DNA of 64,000 nt from Ampullimonas aquatilis (GCF_049675895.1 NZ_CP183834.1:558001-622000); one strand, 5' to 3'. Positions 26,246-35,738 are shown, numbered from the stretch's first letter. Notes: generated from the sequence alone by a model not told the origin. Made by a program: numbers and translations.

Positions 26246-27409
26246 TTACTGGCTCTTGCCCGACAAAATACGATCCAGATAATCTTCCAGTTCATTGGTG
26301 CACACATCAATATCGTAACGCTGCACCATGTACTCGCGGCCAGCCTTGGAAAGACTCTCTGCCAGCGCGTCATCGGTCATCACCTTGGTGATCAGGCGGG
26401 TCATGGCTGCCACATCTTTTTCGCGGAAACCAAAGCCACTCTTGCCTTCGATAATGCCTTCGGTATCACCATGATGGATTGAAGTCAAAATTGGCACACC
26501 GCTGGACTGCGATTCAAAAATCACAATCGGCAGACCTTCGGCATCGCCGTTGCTGGCAGAAATACTGCAAACGCAGACGCAGCGCGACTTATCCATTTCT
26601 TTTTTGACTTCGGTACTCGGCTGCGCACCTAAGAATTTGACTGACTCACCCAAGGGGCGTGCCTGTGCTTCCAGCGATTCACGCAGCGGGCCATCACCAA
26701 TGATGACCAGCTCAATATCGGGCACGGTTTGTTTGACCTTGGCAATCGCCTCAATCAGATAAGTACAGCCTTTCTTTTCCGCCAGGCGTCCTACAAACAC
26801 CACGCGTTTATTGCGTTGGGTGATGGGCAGGCCTTCTGGCTTGAAATGCTTGGTATCGACACCGTCGTAGCACAGACCAATTTTGTGCGCCGGCACACCA
26901 ATTTCAATGGCGCGTTTTTCAATGGCCTTGGAGACTGCAATAAAAAATACATTGGGATGATTGGCCAGTTCGCGAAAGCGTTCCGGGTAATTTTTCATGA
27001 ACATGCCGCCCTTGCCAGCGTGCCACCATTCGGCATAGGTCTGTACATCAAAACCATGCAGGGTGCAAATGATGGGAATCCCCAAATCCTTGATCAGCGG
27101 CCATTTCTGAACCAGTTCGGTACCAAAGTGAATCTGGAACAAATCTGCCTTTTGTGCCTTGAGTTTGGCGACATCGGCAGGAATCGCACGCCCCAGCAAG
27201 AGATTGAGCTTGCGCCAGATATGGCCGATCAGCCCCGGTTTTTTATCGAGCAGCGTGACTACTTCCAGCCCATCGAGCGACAGACCGTTGGGCAGACGAT
27301 AATCACCCGCCAATACCCCATGCCAGCGGCGCAAATTGATGATCTGCAGCTTGATGAAGGTTTCGGAAAACGGCAGGACTTCGGTTTTATAAACAAGAAT
27401 TTTTTTCAT
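26246..27409 (-). CDS. Glycosyltransferase family 4 protein
   Basis: A 387-residue GT-B fold transferase. The C-terminal nucleotide-sugar domain shows VVFVGRLAEKKGCTYLIEAI, ELVIIGDGPLRESLEAQA and the ExE-type motif EGLPIVIFESQSSGVPIL. The N-terminal acceptor lobe begins with KKILVYKTEVLPFSETFIKL. Its acceptor and sugar are unknown. It is not in a polysaccharide cluster here, so it could decorate a lipid, lipopolysaccharide or an exopolysaccharide encoded elsewhere. Confidence 0.88.
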   Translation of the reverse strand: MKKILVYKTEVLPFSETFIKLQIINLRRWHGVLAGDYRLPNGLSLDGLEVVTLLDKKPGLIGHIWRKLNLLLGRAIPADVAKLKAQKADLFQIHFGTELVQKWPLIKDLGIPIICTLHGFDVQTYAEWWHAGKGGMFMKNYPERFRELANHPNVFFIAVSKAIEKRAIEIGVPAHKIGLCYDGVDTKHFKPEGLPITQRNKRVVFVGRLAEKKGCTYLIEAIAKVKQTVPDIELVIIGDGPLRESLEAQARPLGESVKFLGAQPSTEVKKEMDKSRCVCVCSISASNGDAEGLPIVIFESQSSGVPILTSIHHGDTEGIIEGKSGFGFREKDVAAMTRLITKVMTDDALAESLSKAGREYMVQRYDIDVCTNELEDYLDRILSGKSQ

Positions 27410-27533
27410 GCAATCAGACGAACAGCCAAAAAGTAAATGGGGTCGATGTTAGCAAGTGCCATGAGCGATGTCGTGCGTATTTGTCACGGAATGGGCTGAT
27501 ATCAATGGAATGATGTTTGAAAAGTAGGGGGTG

Positions 27534-27783
27534 AACTGCCAAGACGCCAAGTGCGTCAAGAAAGTCTTAAGGTCAAAGGCATTTACTACAAAGACACAAA
27601 GAGCGCCAAGAGAAATCACCTGTCCAAACAGCGCTGTTGAAACACGGTGACAGAGTATTACTCTGTCCCCAGACTACGTGGTTAGCACCGCAACTGTTTT
27701 AGACTTGTTATGGCGTTCTTGGTGCTCTTTGTGGTGAAAAAGACGCTGTTTTTCCTTGGCATGCTTGGTGTCTTGGCGGTAAA
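27534..27783. repeat. Family C inverted-repeat element, copy 3
   Basis: The best-preserved copy, filling most of the 384-bp gap between the glycosyltransferase and smr genes. Left arm: CTGCCAAGACGCCAAG and ACTACAAAGACACAAAGAGC (27585-27604), GCCAAGAG. Right arm: GGCGTTCTTGGTGCTCTTTG (27712-27731), TGGTGA, and CTTGGTGTCTTGGCGGT at the end. A perfect palindrome, GACAGAGTATTACTCTGTC, lies in the centre (27649-27667). No gene is seen inside. Confidence 0.8.
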
Positions 27784-27793
27784 AATTTGAATT

Positions 27794-28435
27794 TCAACTT
27801 GAACGCAGCAGCACGACAATCGCACCGCTGCCACCGTCCTGGGCGCGGGCCTGACAAAAGGCCAGCACTTCATCCTTTTGCACCAGCCAGCTGCGTACCT
27901 TGCCTTTCAGCACGGGCTCCTTGTTGACGGAGCCGAGTCCCTTGCCATGAATCACGCGCACACAGCGCTGGCCCGACTTGATGGCACGACGTAAAAATTC
28001 ACCCAGCGCTTCACGGGCTTCATCACGCCGCAGACCGTGCAAATCCAGCTGCGCCTGAATCACCCATTCGCCACGTCGTAATCGGCGCACCACATCCTGA
28101 CCAATGCCGGGGCGGGTGTAGGACAGTTCATCATCGGTATCAAGCAGGCTTTCGGCATCAAACTCGTCGGAGAGGGATTCGCGCAGTACTGCTGCTTCAT
28201 CGGCTTGCGAATGTCGTGCAATCGGCTGAGGAATCGGTTGTGGTTTGGCCACTCGTGGTGCTTGCTTAAGCGGGGCGACGGCACCGACGGCATGACGAAA
28301 CAGATTGGCTTCCTTTTCCTGCCGCATCGCCGTTGCCGCCTGCTGCTTGGCTAACGCAGCGCGTTGTTCTGCTTCCTGTGTGATGCTGTCACGTAATTGT
28401 TTGAGATCGCTAAGCTGTTTGATTGGCGTTTTCAT
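27794..28435 (-). CDS. Smr domain protein
   Basis: 213 residues. The C-terminal Smr domain is complete (LDLHGLRRDEAREALGEFL; then CVRVIHGKGLGS). The N-terminus is a charged helix (QEAEQRAALAKQQAATAMRQ). Smr domains are nucleases or RNA-binding modules first seen in MutS2; stand-alone bacterial proteins such as SmrA/SmrB cleave DNA or mRNA on collided ribosomes. The precise role here is not known. It is the last gene of the DUF3460-scpA-panC-smr run, 15 bp after panC. Confidence 0.88.
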   Translation of the reverse strand: MKTPIKQLSDLKQLRDSITQEAEQRAALAKQQAATAMRQEKEANLFRHAVGAVAPLKQAPRVAKPQPIPQPIARHSQADEAAVLRESLSDEFDAESLLDTDDELSYTRPGIGQDVVRRLRRGEWVIQAQLDLHGLRRDEAREALGEFLRRAIKSGQRCVRVIHGKGLGSVNKEPVLKGKVRSWLVQKDEVLAFCQARAQDGGSGAIVVLLRSS

Positions 28436-28450
28436 GATGCATGGTGATCA

Positions 28451-29305
28451 TCAGATTTCAAGATTATCAATCAGCCGGGTCTTGCCCAGTTTGGCTGCTG
28501 CCAGTACTACCAGGCTATTGGGACTGGCCAATTCGGTCGGTGCCTGCAGATCCTCACGACGGCGTACCGCCACGTAATCAGGTTGCCAGCCCGCAGTGGT
28601 GAGTGCCTGCATGGCCTCATCTTGCAGTTGGTTGTAGTGGCTCGGCTCGGTGACAAGGCCGGCGCGTATTTGTGTGGCAATCTGCTTGAGCAGCGCATGC
28701 AGACGGGGTGCTTCGGCACGTTCATCCGCGCTCAGATAGCCGTTGCGGGAAGAGAGCGCCAGGCCATCGTCAGCACGGCGGGTTTCGCCAGCCATAATTT
28801 GAATGGGCAGCGCCATTTGCGTGACCATCTGACGAATGATCATCAGTTGTTGATAATCTTTTTTGCCAAACAGCGCCACATCGGGCTGCACGCAGGCAAA
28901 GAGTTTCATGACGACCGTCGCCACGCCGGTAAAAAAGCCGGGGCGAAATTCACCTTCCAGGATATCGGCCAGCCGTGCTGGTGGCACCACTTTGTATTCT
29001 TGCGGCACCGGATACAGAGCGGCCTCGGTCGGGGCAAACAGCACGTCCACACCGGCAGTGCGCAGGCGCTCGCAATCAGCCTCAAAGGTGCGTGGATACT
29101 TGTCAAAGTCTTCGTTGGGGCCAAACTGCAGGCGGTTCACAAAAATACTCGCCGCGACTACATCACCTTGCTGGCTGGCAGCCTGCATGAGCGCAATATG
29201 CCCATCATGCAGATTGCCCATGGTCGGTACAAAGGCTACGCGTGCTGGAAAGTTGGTGGGGTGGAGAACGCTACGCAGTTCAGCAATGGATGAAACGATT
29301 TTCAT
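28451..29305 (-). CDS. panC: Pantothenate synthetase
   Basis: About 284 residues. It joins pantoate and beta-alanine using ATP in coenzyme A synthesis. The HIGH-like motif is seen in FVPTMGNLHDGHIALM, with FVNRLQFGPNEDFDKYPR and the KMSKS-like region near LSSRNGYL. Start at 29305 (MKIVSSIAEL) fits homologues; an ATG five codons upstream is also possible. It lies 21 bp after scpA on the same strand. Confidence 0.96.
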   Translation of the reverse strand: MKIVSSIAELRSVLHPTNFPARVAFVPTMGNLHDGHIALMQAASQQGDVVAASIFVNRLQFGPNEDFDKYPRTFEADCERLRTAGVDVLFAPTEAALYPVPQEYKVVPPARLADILEGEFRPGFFTGVATVVMKLFACVQPDVALFGKKDYQQLMIIRQMVTQMALPIQIMAGETRRADDGLALSSRNGYLSADERAEAPRLHALLKQIATQIRAGLVTEPSHYNQLQDEAMQALTTAGWQPDYVAVRRREDLQAPTELASPNSLVVLAAAKLGKTRLIDNLEI

Positions 29306-29326
29306 GGGCAGACCATTCAACTTGAA

Positions 29327-30187
29327 TCAGGCATTGGGGGTGTAGCTGATGCGCACATAAATTGGCGCATAGGCTTCCGCCTGGGTGATTTCCACCAGTG
29401 ATTCCTTGGCCAGTTCGAGCAGGGCGACAAAATGCACCACCACCACGGGCACACCCGCGCCCTTGCGCAGGTTTTCTTCAAACAGTTCGGCAAACTCAAT
29501 AAATTGGCTGGTTTGCAAGCGGCGCAGAATCTGGCTCATATGATCACGAACCGAGAGTTCTTCGCGGGTGATCTTGTGATGGGTATTGAGCTTGGCGCGT
29601 TTGAGAATGTCGGCCCAGGCGCTGCGTAAGTCATCGGCCGAAACATCGGGGTGCCTGGTGACAACGGTGTTGTCAAAGTGAGCATGTGCCAGGACAAAAT
29701 CGCGCCCCAGTTGCGGCTGATTATCGAGCTTTTGCGCAGCCAGCTTCATTTTTTCGTATTCGAGCAGGCGGCGGACCAGTTCGGCACGTGGATCTTCCGG
29801 TTCACTGCCATCTTCCTTGGGCTTGACGGGCAGCAGCATGCGCGACTTGATTTCAATCAGCATGGCGGCCATCAACAGATATTCGGCGGCCAGCTCCAGA
29901 TTGTGATTGCGAATCTGATCCACATAATCCAGGTACTGGCGCGTCACTTTGGCCATCGGGATGTCGAGCACATTGAAGTTTTGCTTGCGGATCAGATACA
30001 GCAACAGATCAAGCGGGCCTTCAAAGGTTTCGAGAAAAATCTCCAGCGCATCCGGTGGGATGTACAGGTCTTGCGGCAGGGCAAACAGCGGTTCGCCGTA
30101 CAGGCGCGCAAAAGCCACGCCATCCACCACATTGGGTGTGCTGTCCGCTTCGTTGCTGGCGGGGGTCAGATTCTCAACTTGGCTCAT
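29327..30187 (-). CDS. scpA: Segregation and condensation protein A
   Basis: A 286-residue kleisin. It joins SMC and ScpB to form the condensin that organises the chromosome. The family start is seen in FEGPLDLLLYLIRKQNFNVL, followed by DIPMAKVTRQYLDY and YLLMAAMLIEIKSRMLLP; the C-terminal winged-helix part ends with VVVHFVALLELAKESLVEI. The N-terminal extension of about 50 residues before this domain is longer than in most phyla but common in Burkholderiales. scpB is not in the window. Confidence 0.95.
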   Translation of the reverse strand: MSQVENLTPASNEADSTPNVVDGVAFARLYGEPLFALPQDLYIPPDALEIFLETFEGPLDLLLYLIRKQNFNVLDIPMAKVTRQYLDYVDQIRNHNLELAAEYLLMAAMLIEIKSRMLLPVKPKEDGSEPEDPRAELVRRLLEYEKMKLAAQKLDNQPQLGRDFVLAHAHFDNTVVTRHPDVSADDLRSAWADILKRAKLNTHHKITREELSVRDHMSQILRRLQTSQFIEFAELFEENLRKGAGVPVVVVHFVALLELAKESLVEITQAEAYAPIYVRISYTPNA

Positions 30188-30266
30188 GATGGGTATTGCG
30201 TGCTTGGCTTGCGCTGTATGCGGCTTGTGGTTTGCATGTTTGGCAAGCGGCTGCTGTCAACGGCCA

Positions 30267-30455
30267 TCAGTTGTTGGAATACACGTAGGGCTTTTGCTTG
30301 ACGCGGGATGCTTCGGCGCGGGCGCGTTCATCCAGATCAATCGGCTTTTTGTCCCACAACAGGGCGCGGCCTTTTTTCTGCTCGGCTTCGAGCTGCGGTT
30401 TCTTGTTTTTGAGCTCACGCATAAACTGGGTAAATTCGGATTCGTAGTTGGCCAT
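30267..30455 (-). CDS. DUF3460 family small protein
   Basis: 62 residues, beginning MANYESEFTQFMRELKNKKP and rich in charged residues (DLDERARAEASRVKQKPYVY). This short family is, as far as I know, confined to betaproteobacteria and commonly lies upstream of scpA, as here. Function unknown. The frame stays open upstream of 30455, but homologues start at this ATG. Confidence 0.85.
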   Translation of the reverse strand: MANYESEFTQFMRELKNKKPQLEAEQKKGRALLWDKKPIDLDERARAEASRVKQKPYVYSNN

Positions 30456-30577
30456 GTTGAAGCTCTTGTTGAAGTGCTGGTTAGAATGGTTTAAAACGGT
30501 TTGTGCTGCATGGCTGGCCAGATAAACACCGTCAGTCACGTTGCAAGCCTGCCATTTTACCGAAGGAAAGCATTCAC

Positions 30578-31102
30578 ATGAAAAAAACTGCCTCAGCATT
30601 GCGCTGGCACTGGATTGGAAAGGGTATCACCATGAGTATTCTGGGCGCATTGCTGGGATTGGTCGGCTGCGGCGAGGCACGACTCGATGAGCTGAAAGTG
30701 GGTACGGCCACCGAGGCCGAAGTGCGTGAACTGCTCGGTAAACCCGAAACCATCTGGGAGTCTGACCAGCCCGACGATGGCGTGGTGCGCACGCTCGAAT
30801 ATCCGCGTGGCCCCGAAGGTCTCAACACCTATATGTTTGATTTTGATGTGGATGGCAGACTGCTGGCCAAACGTCAGGTACTCACGCTGGCGCAATTTGG
30901 CAAGGTGGTCGTGGGCATGAGTCGCGATGATGTACGCAAGTTACTCGGCAAGCCGCGCAAGGTGGAAAACTTTCCCCTCAAACAGGAAGAAGTGTGGGAC
31001 TGGAAATACAGTGAGGGCTACCAGAACGCCTTTTTCAATGTGCATTTCAATCCGGATGGCAAGGTCGTGCGCACCAGTCGTTCCGAGCCGTTGGTGAACT
31101 GA
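30578..31102 (+). CDS. BamE/SmpA-like outer-membrane lipoprotein
   Basis: About 174 residues. A signal peptide ends at LVGC with a lipidated cysteine. Two SmpA/OmlA-type repeats follow (TEAEVRELLGKPETIWES and SRDDVRKLLGKPRKVENFPL), each with the G-x-P pattern of the BamE fold. The repeat doubling makes it larger than BamE itself (about 110 residues), so this is a BamE-like protein and not certainly the Bam-complex subunit. The ATG at 30578 has GAAGGAAAG upstream. It is divergent from the DUF3460 gene. Confidence 0.85.
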   Translation: MKKTASALRWHWIGKGITMSILGALLGLVGCGEARLDELKVGTATEAEVRELLGKPETIWESDQPDDGVVRTLEYPRGPEGLNTYMFDFDVDGRLLAKRQVLTLAQFGKVVVGMSRDDVRKLLGKPRKVENFPLKQEEVWDWKYSEGYQNAFFNVHFNPDGKVVRTSRSEPLVN

Positions 31103-31140
31103 TGGTGAGTGGATTCTGAACGGATTGTTTTTAGCTGTCT

Positions 31141-31230
31141 GAATATACTGGTCAATCGTCATTTTTAATCACAAATAAATACGCACCTGAGCGTAGGAAT
31201 AACCCTACATACAACTAAGGAGTATCCGCT
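31141..31230 (-). repeat. Dispersed repeat R, copy 5
   Basis: On the minus strand the core reads CTCAGGTGCGTATTTATTTG, then AAAAATGACGATTGACCAGTATATTC. Its left part has GATACTCC. It lies between the BamE-like gene stop and otsA. The left hairpin is weaker than in copies 6 and 7. Confidence 0.65.
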
Positions 31231-31332
31231 TTAATGCGGTCTCACCTACCCCCATACTAAGCCTGCCAGCCCCTGATGCTGGCTAACTTTCTGTCCTAGG
31301 TAATACCTTTGGCAGGGTGGGGGAAACCGGTA

Positions 31333-33561
31333 GTGCGCTTGTCCTTGCGATTTTTAATCCCGTTGATGCTGGCTTTGGTGCTGATTGCCTGGGTAACTGT
31401 GCCGCTGGTCGATCGGCTGGCCATGCGCTGGTTTGTCAATGATCTCAACACCCGCGCCTTGCTGGTGGCCAATGGCATGGGTGAACGGATTCTGGAGCTG
31501 GCCAGCGAGCGTAACGAAGCGCGGATACAGGGCTTGTTTCTGCGGGCGATGGCCGATGAAAAGCTGCACGCCTTTGCTTTTTGCGATGCAACCGGCCAGC
31601 GGCTCTACGTGACGGCGAGCCTGGCCGCCGATGTGAGTTGTAGCCCGGCACCGGCCAGCATGACCACCAGCCAGATATTTCGGCTGGAAGGCAAGACCCT
31701 GCATATTGTCAAAACCCCGGTCGTCAACGAGAGTGGCCGTGGCGAGCTGATTCTGGTGCAGGACATGAGCTTTATCGAAAGACGCATCAACGACGCACAG
31801 CATTATGTGTGGCTGTTTGTACTGGTGATTGGGGTGATCGTGGCCACCATTACCGTACTGATTGCCGAGTTGAGCTGGCGCGGCTGGGTGGCCAGTGTAC
31901 GCAATATGATCCGTGGCCGCGAGTTGCCATCGCCGGCGCAGGATCGGGATATGGCACCGGAACTGATGCCCGTGTTGGATGACTTGCGCGACATGATGCG
32001 CGAACTCGATCAATCCCGTCATGCCGGTGAAGATGCCACTGCACAATGGCATGCCGAAAAACTGCGCAGTGTGTTGCAGGACGTGTTGTCGGGTGACGAG
32101 ATCATTGTCCTCTCCAACCGTGAACCGTATAGCCATGTGTATACGCCACAAGGGATTCGCGTCAAACGTCCGGCCAGTGGTCTGGTGACTGCCGTGGAGC
32201 CGGTCATGCGCGCCTGTTCGGGCACCTGGATTGCGCATGGCAGTGGTGATGCCGATCGTGCTACCGTGGACCAGCTCGACCATGTGGCGGTGCCCCCGGA
32301 GCAGCCGTTTTATACCTTGCGCCGTATCTGGTTAACACCGGAAGAGGAGCAGGGCTATTACTATGGGCTGGCCAATGAAGGCTTGTGGCCGCTTTGTCAT
32401 ATTGCCCATGTGCGTCCCGTGTTTCGGGCGCAAGACTGGGAACAGTACGTCAAGATCAATCAGCATTTTGCCGATGCGGTGATGCTGGAGTCGACTACGC
32501 CCGATCCGGTGGTGTTGATTCAGGACTATCACTTTGCGCTCGCGCCGCGCATGATCCGAGCGCTCTTGCCACGCGCCACCATCATCACTTTCTGGCATAT
32601 TCCCTGGCCCAATCAGGAAATCTTTGGAATCTGTCCCTGGCGTGAGCAACTGCTGGATGGCTTGCTGGGCAGCACGATTCTGGGCTTTCATACGCCCCAG
32701 CATTGCAAAAATTTTATTGAGACGGTCGATCGTTATATGGAAACGCGGATCGAGCACGAGACCATGACCATCTCTTATAAAAGCCAGTTGACGCGGGTTG
32801 AGGCGTATCCGATCTCAATCGACTGGAATGTCGGCACGCTGGATGAATCAACCTTGCCCAACGACACGATCGAAGCCATCAGCCTGCAGGTGCGGCAAAA
32901 GCTCGGTGTGGCACCCGATTGTCTGCTGGCCATTGGCGTGGATCGGCTCGATTACACCAAGGGCATTGTCGAGCGGTTGGAAGCCGTGGAGCGCATGCTG
33001 CAATTGCATCCCGAACTGGCGAGCCGTTTTGTGTTTGTGCAGATAGGCGCACCGACGCGCTCGGCGCTGGAAGAATACAAACAGTTTGAAAGCCGCGTCA
33101 AAGCCACGGTCGACCGCATCAATGGGCAATATCAGTCGAGTGGCCATGAGCCGGTGCGCTTGCTGGCCGAGCATCATGACACCGAAGCGGTGTACGCCTA
33201 TTACCGTGCCAGCGATGTCTGTCTGGTGACCAGCCTGCATGACGGCATGAATCTGGTGGCCAAGGAGTTTGTCTCGGCGCGCGATGATGAAGCCGGTGTG
33301 CTTCTGCTCTCGCAATTTGCCGGCGCAGCGCGGGAGCTGCATGAAGCGCTCATTATCAATCCGTATGACCGTGAAGAAACGGCGCTGGCCTTGTATCAGG
33401 CACTCACCATGCCGCACGATGAACAGCGCGAACGGATGCGGGCGTTGCGTGCTTCGGTCAAGGATTTCAATATTTATCGCTGGGCTGGGCGCATGTTGCT
33501 CGATGCCGCGCGCTTGCGCCAACGTGAACGGGTGGCGGCACGATTGACAGCTTATCACTAA
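31333..33561 (+). CDS. otsA: Membrane-anchored trehalose-6-phosphate synthase
   Basis: About 742 residues. The C-terminal 480 residues are a complete GT20 synthase (UDP-glucose plus glucose-6-phosphate to trehalose-6-phosphate): VLSNREPYSHVY, WPLCHIAHVRPVF, VLIQDYHFALAPRMIRAL, FWHIPWPNQEIF, GVDRLDYTKGIVERL and LHDGMNLVAKEFV. The first 250 residues are unlike E. coli OtsA: a membrane helix (FLIPLMLALVLIAWVTVPLV), a predicted periplasmic domain of about 130 residues, a second helix (VWLFVLVIGVIVATITVLIA) and a linker with HAMP-like character. The GTG at 31333 has GGGGGA upstream; a TTG at 31309 is also in frame. This topology suggests a synthase whose activity answers an envelope signal. It begins the otsA-otsB-mscS group. 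Confidence 0.94.
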   Translation: MRLSLRFLIPLMLALVLIAWVTVPLVDRLAMRWFVNDLNTRALLVANGMGERILELASERNEARIQGLFLRAMADEKLHAFAFCDATGQRLYVTASLAADVSCSPAPASMTTSQIFRLEGKTLHIVKTPVVNESGRGELILVQDMSFIERRINDAQHYVWLFVLVIGVIVATITVLIAELSWRGWVASVRNMIRGRELPSPAQDRDMAPELMPVLDDLRDMMRELDQSRHAGEDATAQWHAEKLRSVLQDVLSGDEIIVLSNREPYSHVYTPQGIRVKRPASGLVTAVEPVMRACSGTWIAHGSGDADRATVDQLDHVAVPPEQPFYTLRRIWLTPEEEQGYYYGLANEGLWPLCHIAHVRPVFRAQDWEQYVKINQHFADAVMLESTTPDPVVLIQDYHFALAPRMIRALLPRATIITFWHIPWPNQEIFGICPWREQLLDGLLGSTILGFHTPQHCKNFIETVDRYMETRIEHETMTISYKSQLTRVEAYPISIDWNVGTLDESTLPNDTIEAISLQVRQKLGVAPDCLLAIGVDRLDYTKGIVERLEAVERMLQLHPELASRFVFVQIGAPTRSALEEYKQFESRVKATVDRINGQYQSSGHEPVRLLAEHHDTEAVYAYYRASDVCLVTSLHDGMNLVAKEFVSARDDEAGVLLLSQFAGAARELHEALIINPYDREETALALYQALTMPHDEQRERMRALRASVKDFNIYRWAGRMLLDAARLRQRERVAARLTAYH

Positions 33562-33704
33562 GAATTTAATTATTTGAAATCTGAATATTTTGATATTGAA
33601 TCAGGCAGATAGCTTATGCAGTTTGCTCATTCAGTTTAAAAGCGTGATCAGTCAATCATCAAACTGGCTGATCCTGGGTTTTGATAACTTGACAGGAGGG
33701 CAGG

Positions 33705-34478
33705 ATGGAATATCTCTTTGACGCGCTGGGCAAGCAGGCCCTGGCACAACTCAAACCACACAGTCTGCTGGTATTTGATTATGACGGCACACTCTCGCCG
33801 ATTGTGGATGAACCGCATCGTGCCATCACACCGGTGCCGATCAAGGACGCGATTGCCGCCTTGAGCAATCTGGCGCAGATTGCCGTGGTGACTGGTCGGA
33901 ATCGGGATGACATCCCACCCCGATTGGGACTCACGCCCCGTTTCATGTTGGGTAATCATGGACTGGAAGGGATGCCCGGGCGTTTGCCCCATGTCGAGCA
34001 GGCGCAACGACTTTGTCAGATGTGGGCCGAGCAACTGGAGCAGGCGCAATTGACGGCGCTTGATCCGGGCATTTACATCGAACATAAAAATACCTCCATC
34101 GCCATTCATTACCGTTTGAGCAGTAATCCGGATGCAGCGCTGGCCTATATTCAGCAAGCCTGCGCCAGGCTGGACCCTGTTCCACGCACTATGTCCGGTC
34201 ACTCGGTGCTCAACCTTTTACCCGCTTTTGCGCCAGATAAATGGGAAGCAATTTTGGCGCTGGTCGATGTCGGGCAGTTTGATCAATTACTGTTTATTGG
34301 TGATGATGAAACCGATGAAGTGGTATTTCGTGCCGCCCTGCCCGATTGGCTGACGATTCGGGTTGGCCCTGTGACTCAGACAGCCGCGCGTTTTTATATC
34401 CACGATCAATCCGAGGTAGTGACCTTGCTCAAAACATTGAATGAACAATGGCAAGGCCTGGTTGATATGGCACCATGA
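33705..34478 (+). CDS. otsB: Trehalose-6-phosphate phosphatase
   Basis: A 257-residue HAD-type phosphatase. The nucleophile motif is LLVFDYDGTLSPIVDEPHRA; the later GDDETDEVVF binds magnesium. It removes the phosphate from OtsA's product to give trehalose, a compatible solute. It lies 143 bp after otsA and overlaps mscS by 4 bp. GACAGGAGGG precedes the ATG. Confidence 0.96.
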   Translation: MEYLFDALGKQALAQLKPHSLLVFDYDGTLSPIVDEPHRAITPVPIKDAIAALSNLAQIAVVTGRNRDDIPPRLGLTPRFMLGNHGLEGMPGRLPHVEQAQRLCQMWAEQLEQAQLTALDPGIYIEHKNTSIAIHYRLSSNPDAALAYIQQACARLDPVPRTMSGHSVLNLLPAFAPDKWEAILALVDVGQFDQLLFIGDDETDEVVFRAALPDWLTIRVGPVTQTAARFYIHDQSEVVTLLKTLNEQWQGLVDMAP

Positions 34479-35584
34479 ATGTGATGCTGCCATTCAGCCT
34501 CAACGAATTGCTGGGTGAAGGCGGCAACGGTCTGGCTTATCTGGGCATGCTGGTCTTGTTGCTGGGCGGGGTGCTGCTGGTGCATCGCCTGGTGGACGAT
34601 ATTGCGGTACGCATTACCCGGGGTCGCGTCATCCTCGCCACGCTGGTCGCCTATCTGCGCAATCCAACGCGTTGGGTTGCGCTGCTGTTTACCACGCAAT
34701 TATTGTTACGCAGTCCTTCCGTCAAGGCAGGTTGGGGCGATCTGGTGTTGCAGATCAACACCCTGTTATTGATTGGCGTGTTGAGCTGGGCTGCAATCCG
34801 TGCGGTGGCGGCAGTCTGTGATGGCGTACTCAACCTCAACCCGGTCAATATCAGTGACAACCTGCAGGCGCGCCGCATTCATACCCAGGCCACTGTCCTG
34901 GCGCGTACCCTGATGTTTTTGATTGGCTTTCTAGGGCTTTCCTCGGCCTTGATGACTTTTCCCAGTGTGCGCCAATTGGGCACCAGTTTACTGGCATCGG
35001 CGGGGGTGGCGGGTTTGATCGTGGGCTTTGCCGCCAAGCCGGTCTTGAGCAATATGCTGGCTGGTCTGCAGATCGCATTGACCCAGCCAATTCGTATTGA
35101 AGATGTGGTGATTATTGAAAACGAATGGGGCTGGGTCGAAGAAATCAATGCCAGTTTTGTGATTGTGCGACTGTGGGACCAGCGCCGCATGGTAGTGCCG
35201 CTGAACTGGTTTATTGAACATCCGTTTCAAAACTGGACGCGCACCTCGGCGCAGATCATTGGTTCGGTATTCATTTGGGTTGATCATCGCATGCCCCTGG
35301 AGCCCTTGCGTGAAGAATTAAAGCGGCTCTGTAACATTGACCCCGACTGGGATCAACGCGTCAGTCTTTTACAAGTCACCGATGCCACCCCAACCGGTAT
35401 GGAGTTGCGGGCTTTGGTGAGCTCGTCCAGCTCGCCGCAATGCTGGGACTTACGCTGTCGGGTGCGCGAAGGACTGGTGCGAATGGTTGCCACGCAATAT
35501 CCGCAATTCCTGCCCAAGGTACGGGCTGCCCTACGCGAAGAGATGGCGGGGAGTGCCTCGGTTGAGGCCGTTCCTAAAATATAG
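34475..35584 (+). CDS. Small-conductance mechanosensitive channel (MscS family)
   Basis: A 369-residue channel. Four N-terminal hydrophobic segments precede the conserved pore and beta domain (ASAGVAGLIVGFAAKPVLSN; MLAGLQIALTQPIRIEDVVI; WVEEINASFVIVRLWDQRRM). It opens when membrane tension rises on hypo-osmotic shock, releasing solutes such as trehalose. Coupling to otsB by a 4-bp overlap (ATGA) gives one operon that both makes and releases an osmolyte. The last codons and the TAG stop fall inside repeat R copy 6. Confidence 0.93.
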   Translation: MNVMLPFSLNELLGEGGNGLAYLGMLVLLLGGVLLVHRLVDDIAVRITRGRVILATLVAYLRNPTRWVALLFTTQLLLRSPSVKAGWGDLVLQINTLLLIGVLSWAAIRAVAAVCDGVLNLNPVNISDNLQARRIHTQATVLARTLMFLIGFLGLSSALMTFPSVRQLGTSLLASAGVAGLIVGFAAKPVLSNMLAGLQIALTQPIRIEDVVIIENEWGWVEEINASFVIVRLWDQRRMVVPLNWFIEHPFQNWTRTSAQIIGSVFIWVDHRMPLEPLREELKRLCNIDPDWDQRVSLLQVTDATPTGMELRALVSSSSSPQCWDLRCRVREGLVRMVATQYPQFLPKVRAALREEMAGSASVEAVPKI

Positions 35585-35680
35585 TCCTAAGGTGTATTAA
35601 TTTTCAATCAATGAATACGCACCTGATGGGTTAAATATGACCTATACTACCTGATAGTATGAGATATTTTGGTCTCTTTT
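35574..35680 (-). repeat. Dispersed repeat R, copy 6
   Basis: A well-preserved copy. On the minus strand: CCAAAATATCTC, hairpin ATACTATCAGGTAGTAT, CATATTTAACCCATCAGG, TGCGTATTCATTGATTG, AAAATTAATACACC and CTATATT. The end forms the last codons of mscS. Similarity to copy 7 continues outward by about 15 bp (GGCCAAAAGAGACC). Confidence 0.85.
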
Positions 35681-35738
35681 GGCCTGATTTTCCGTGTATT
35701 AATTAGCATATTTTTCATGGTAATCCGCTGGTCTTGAA

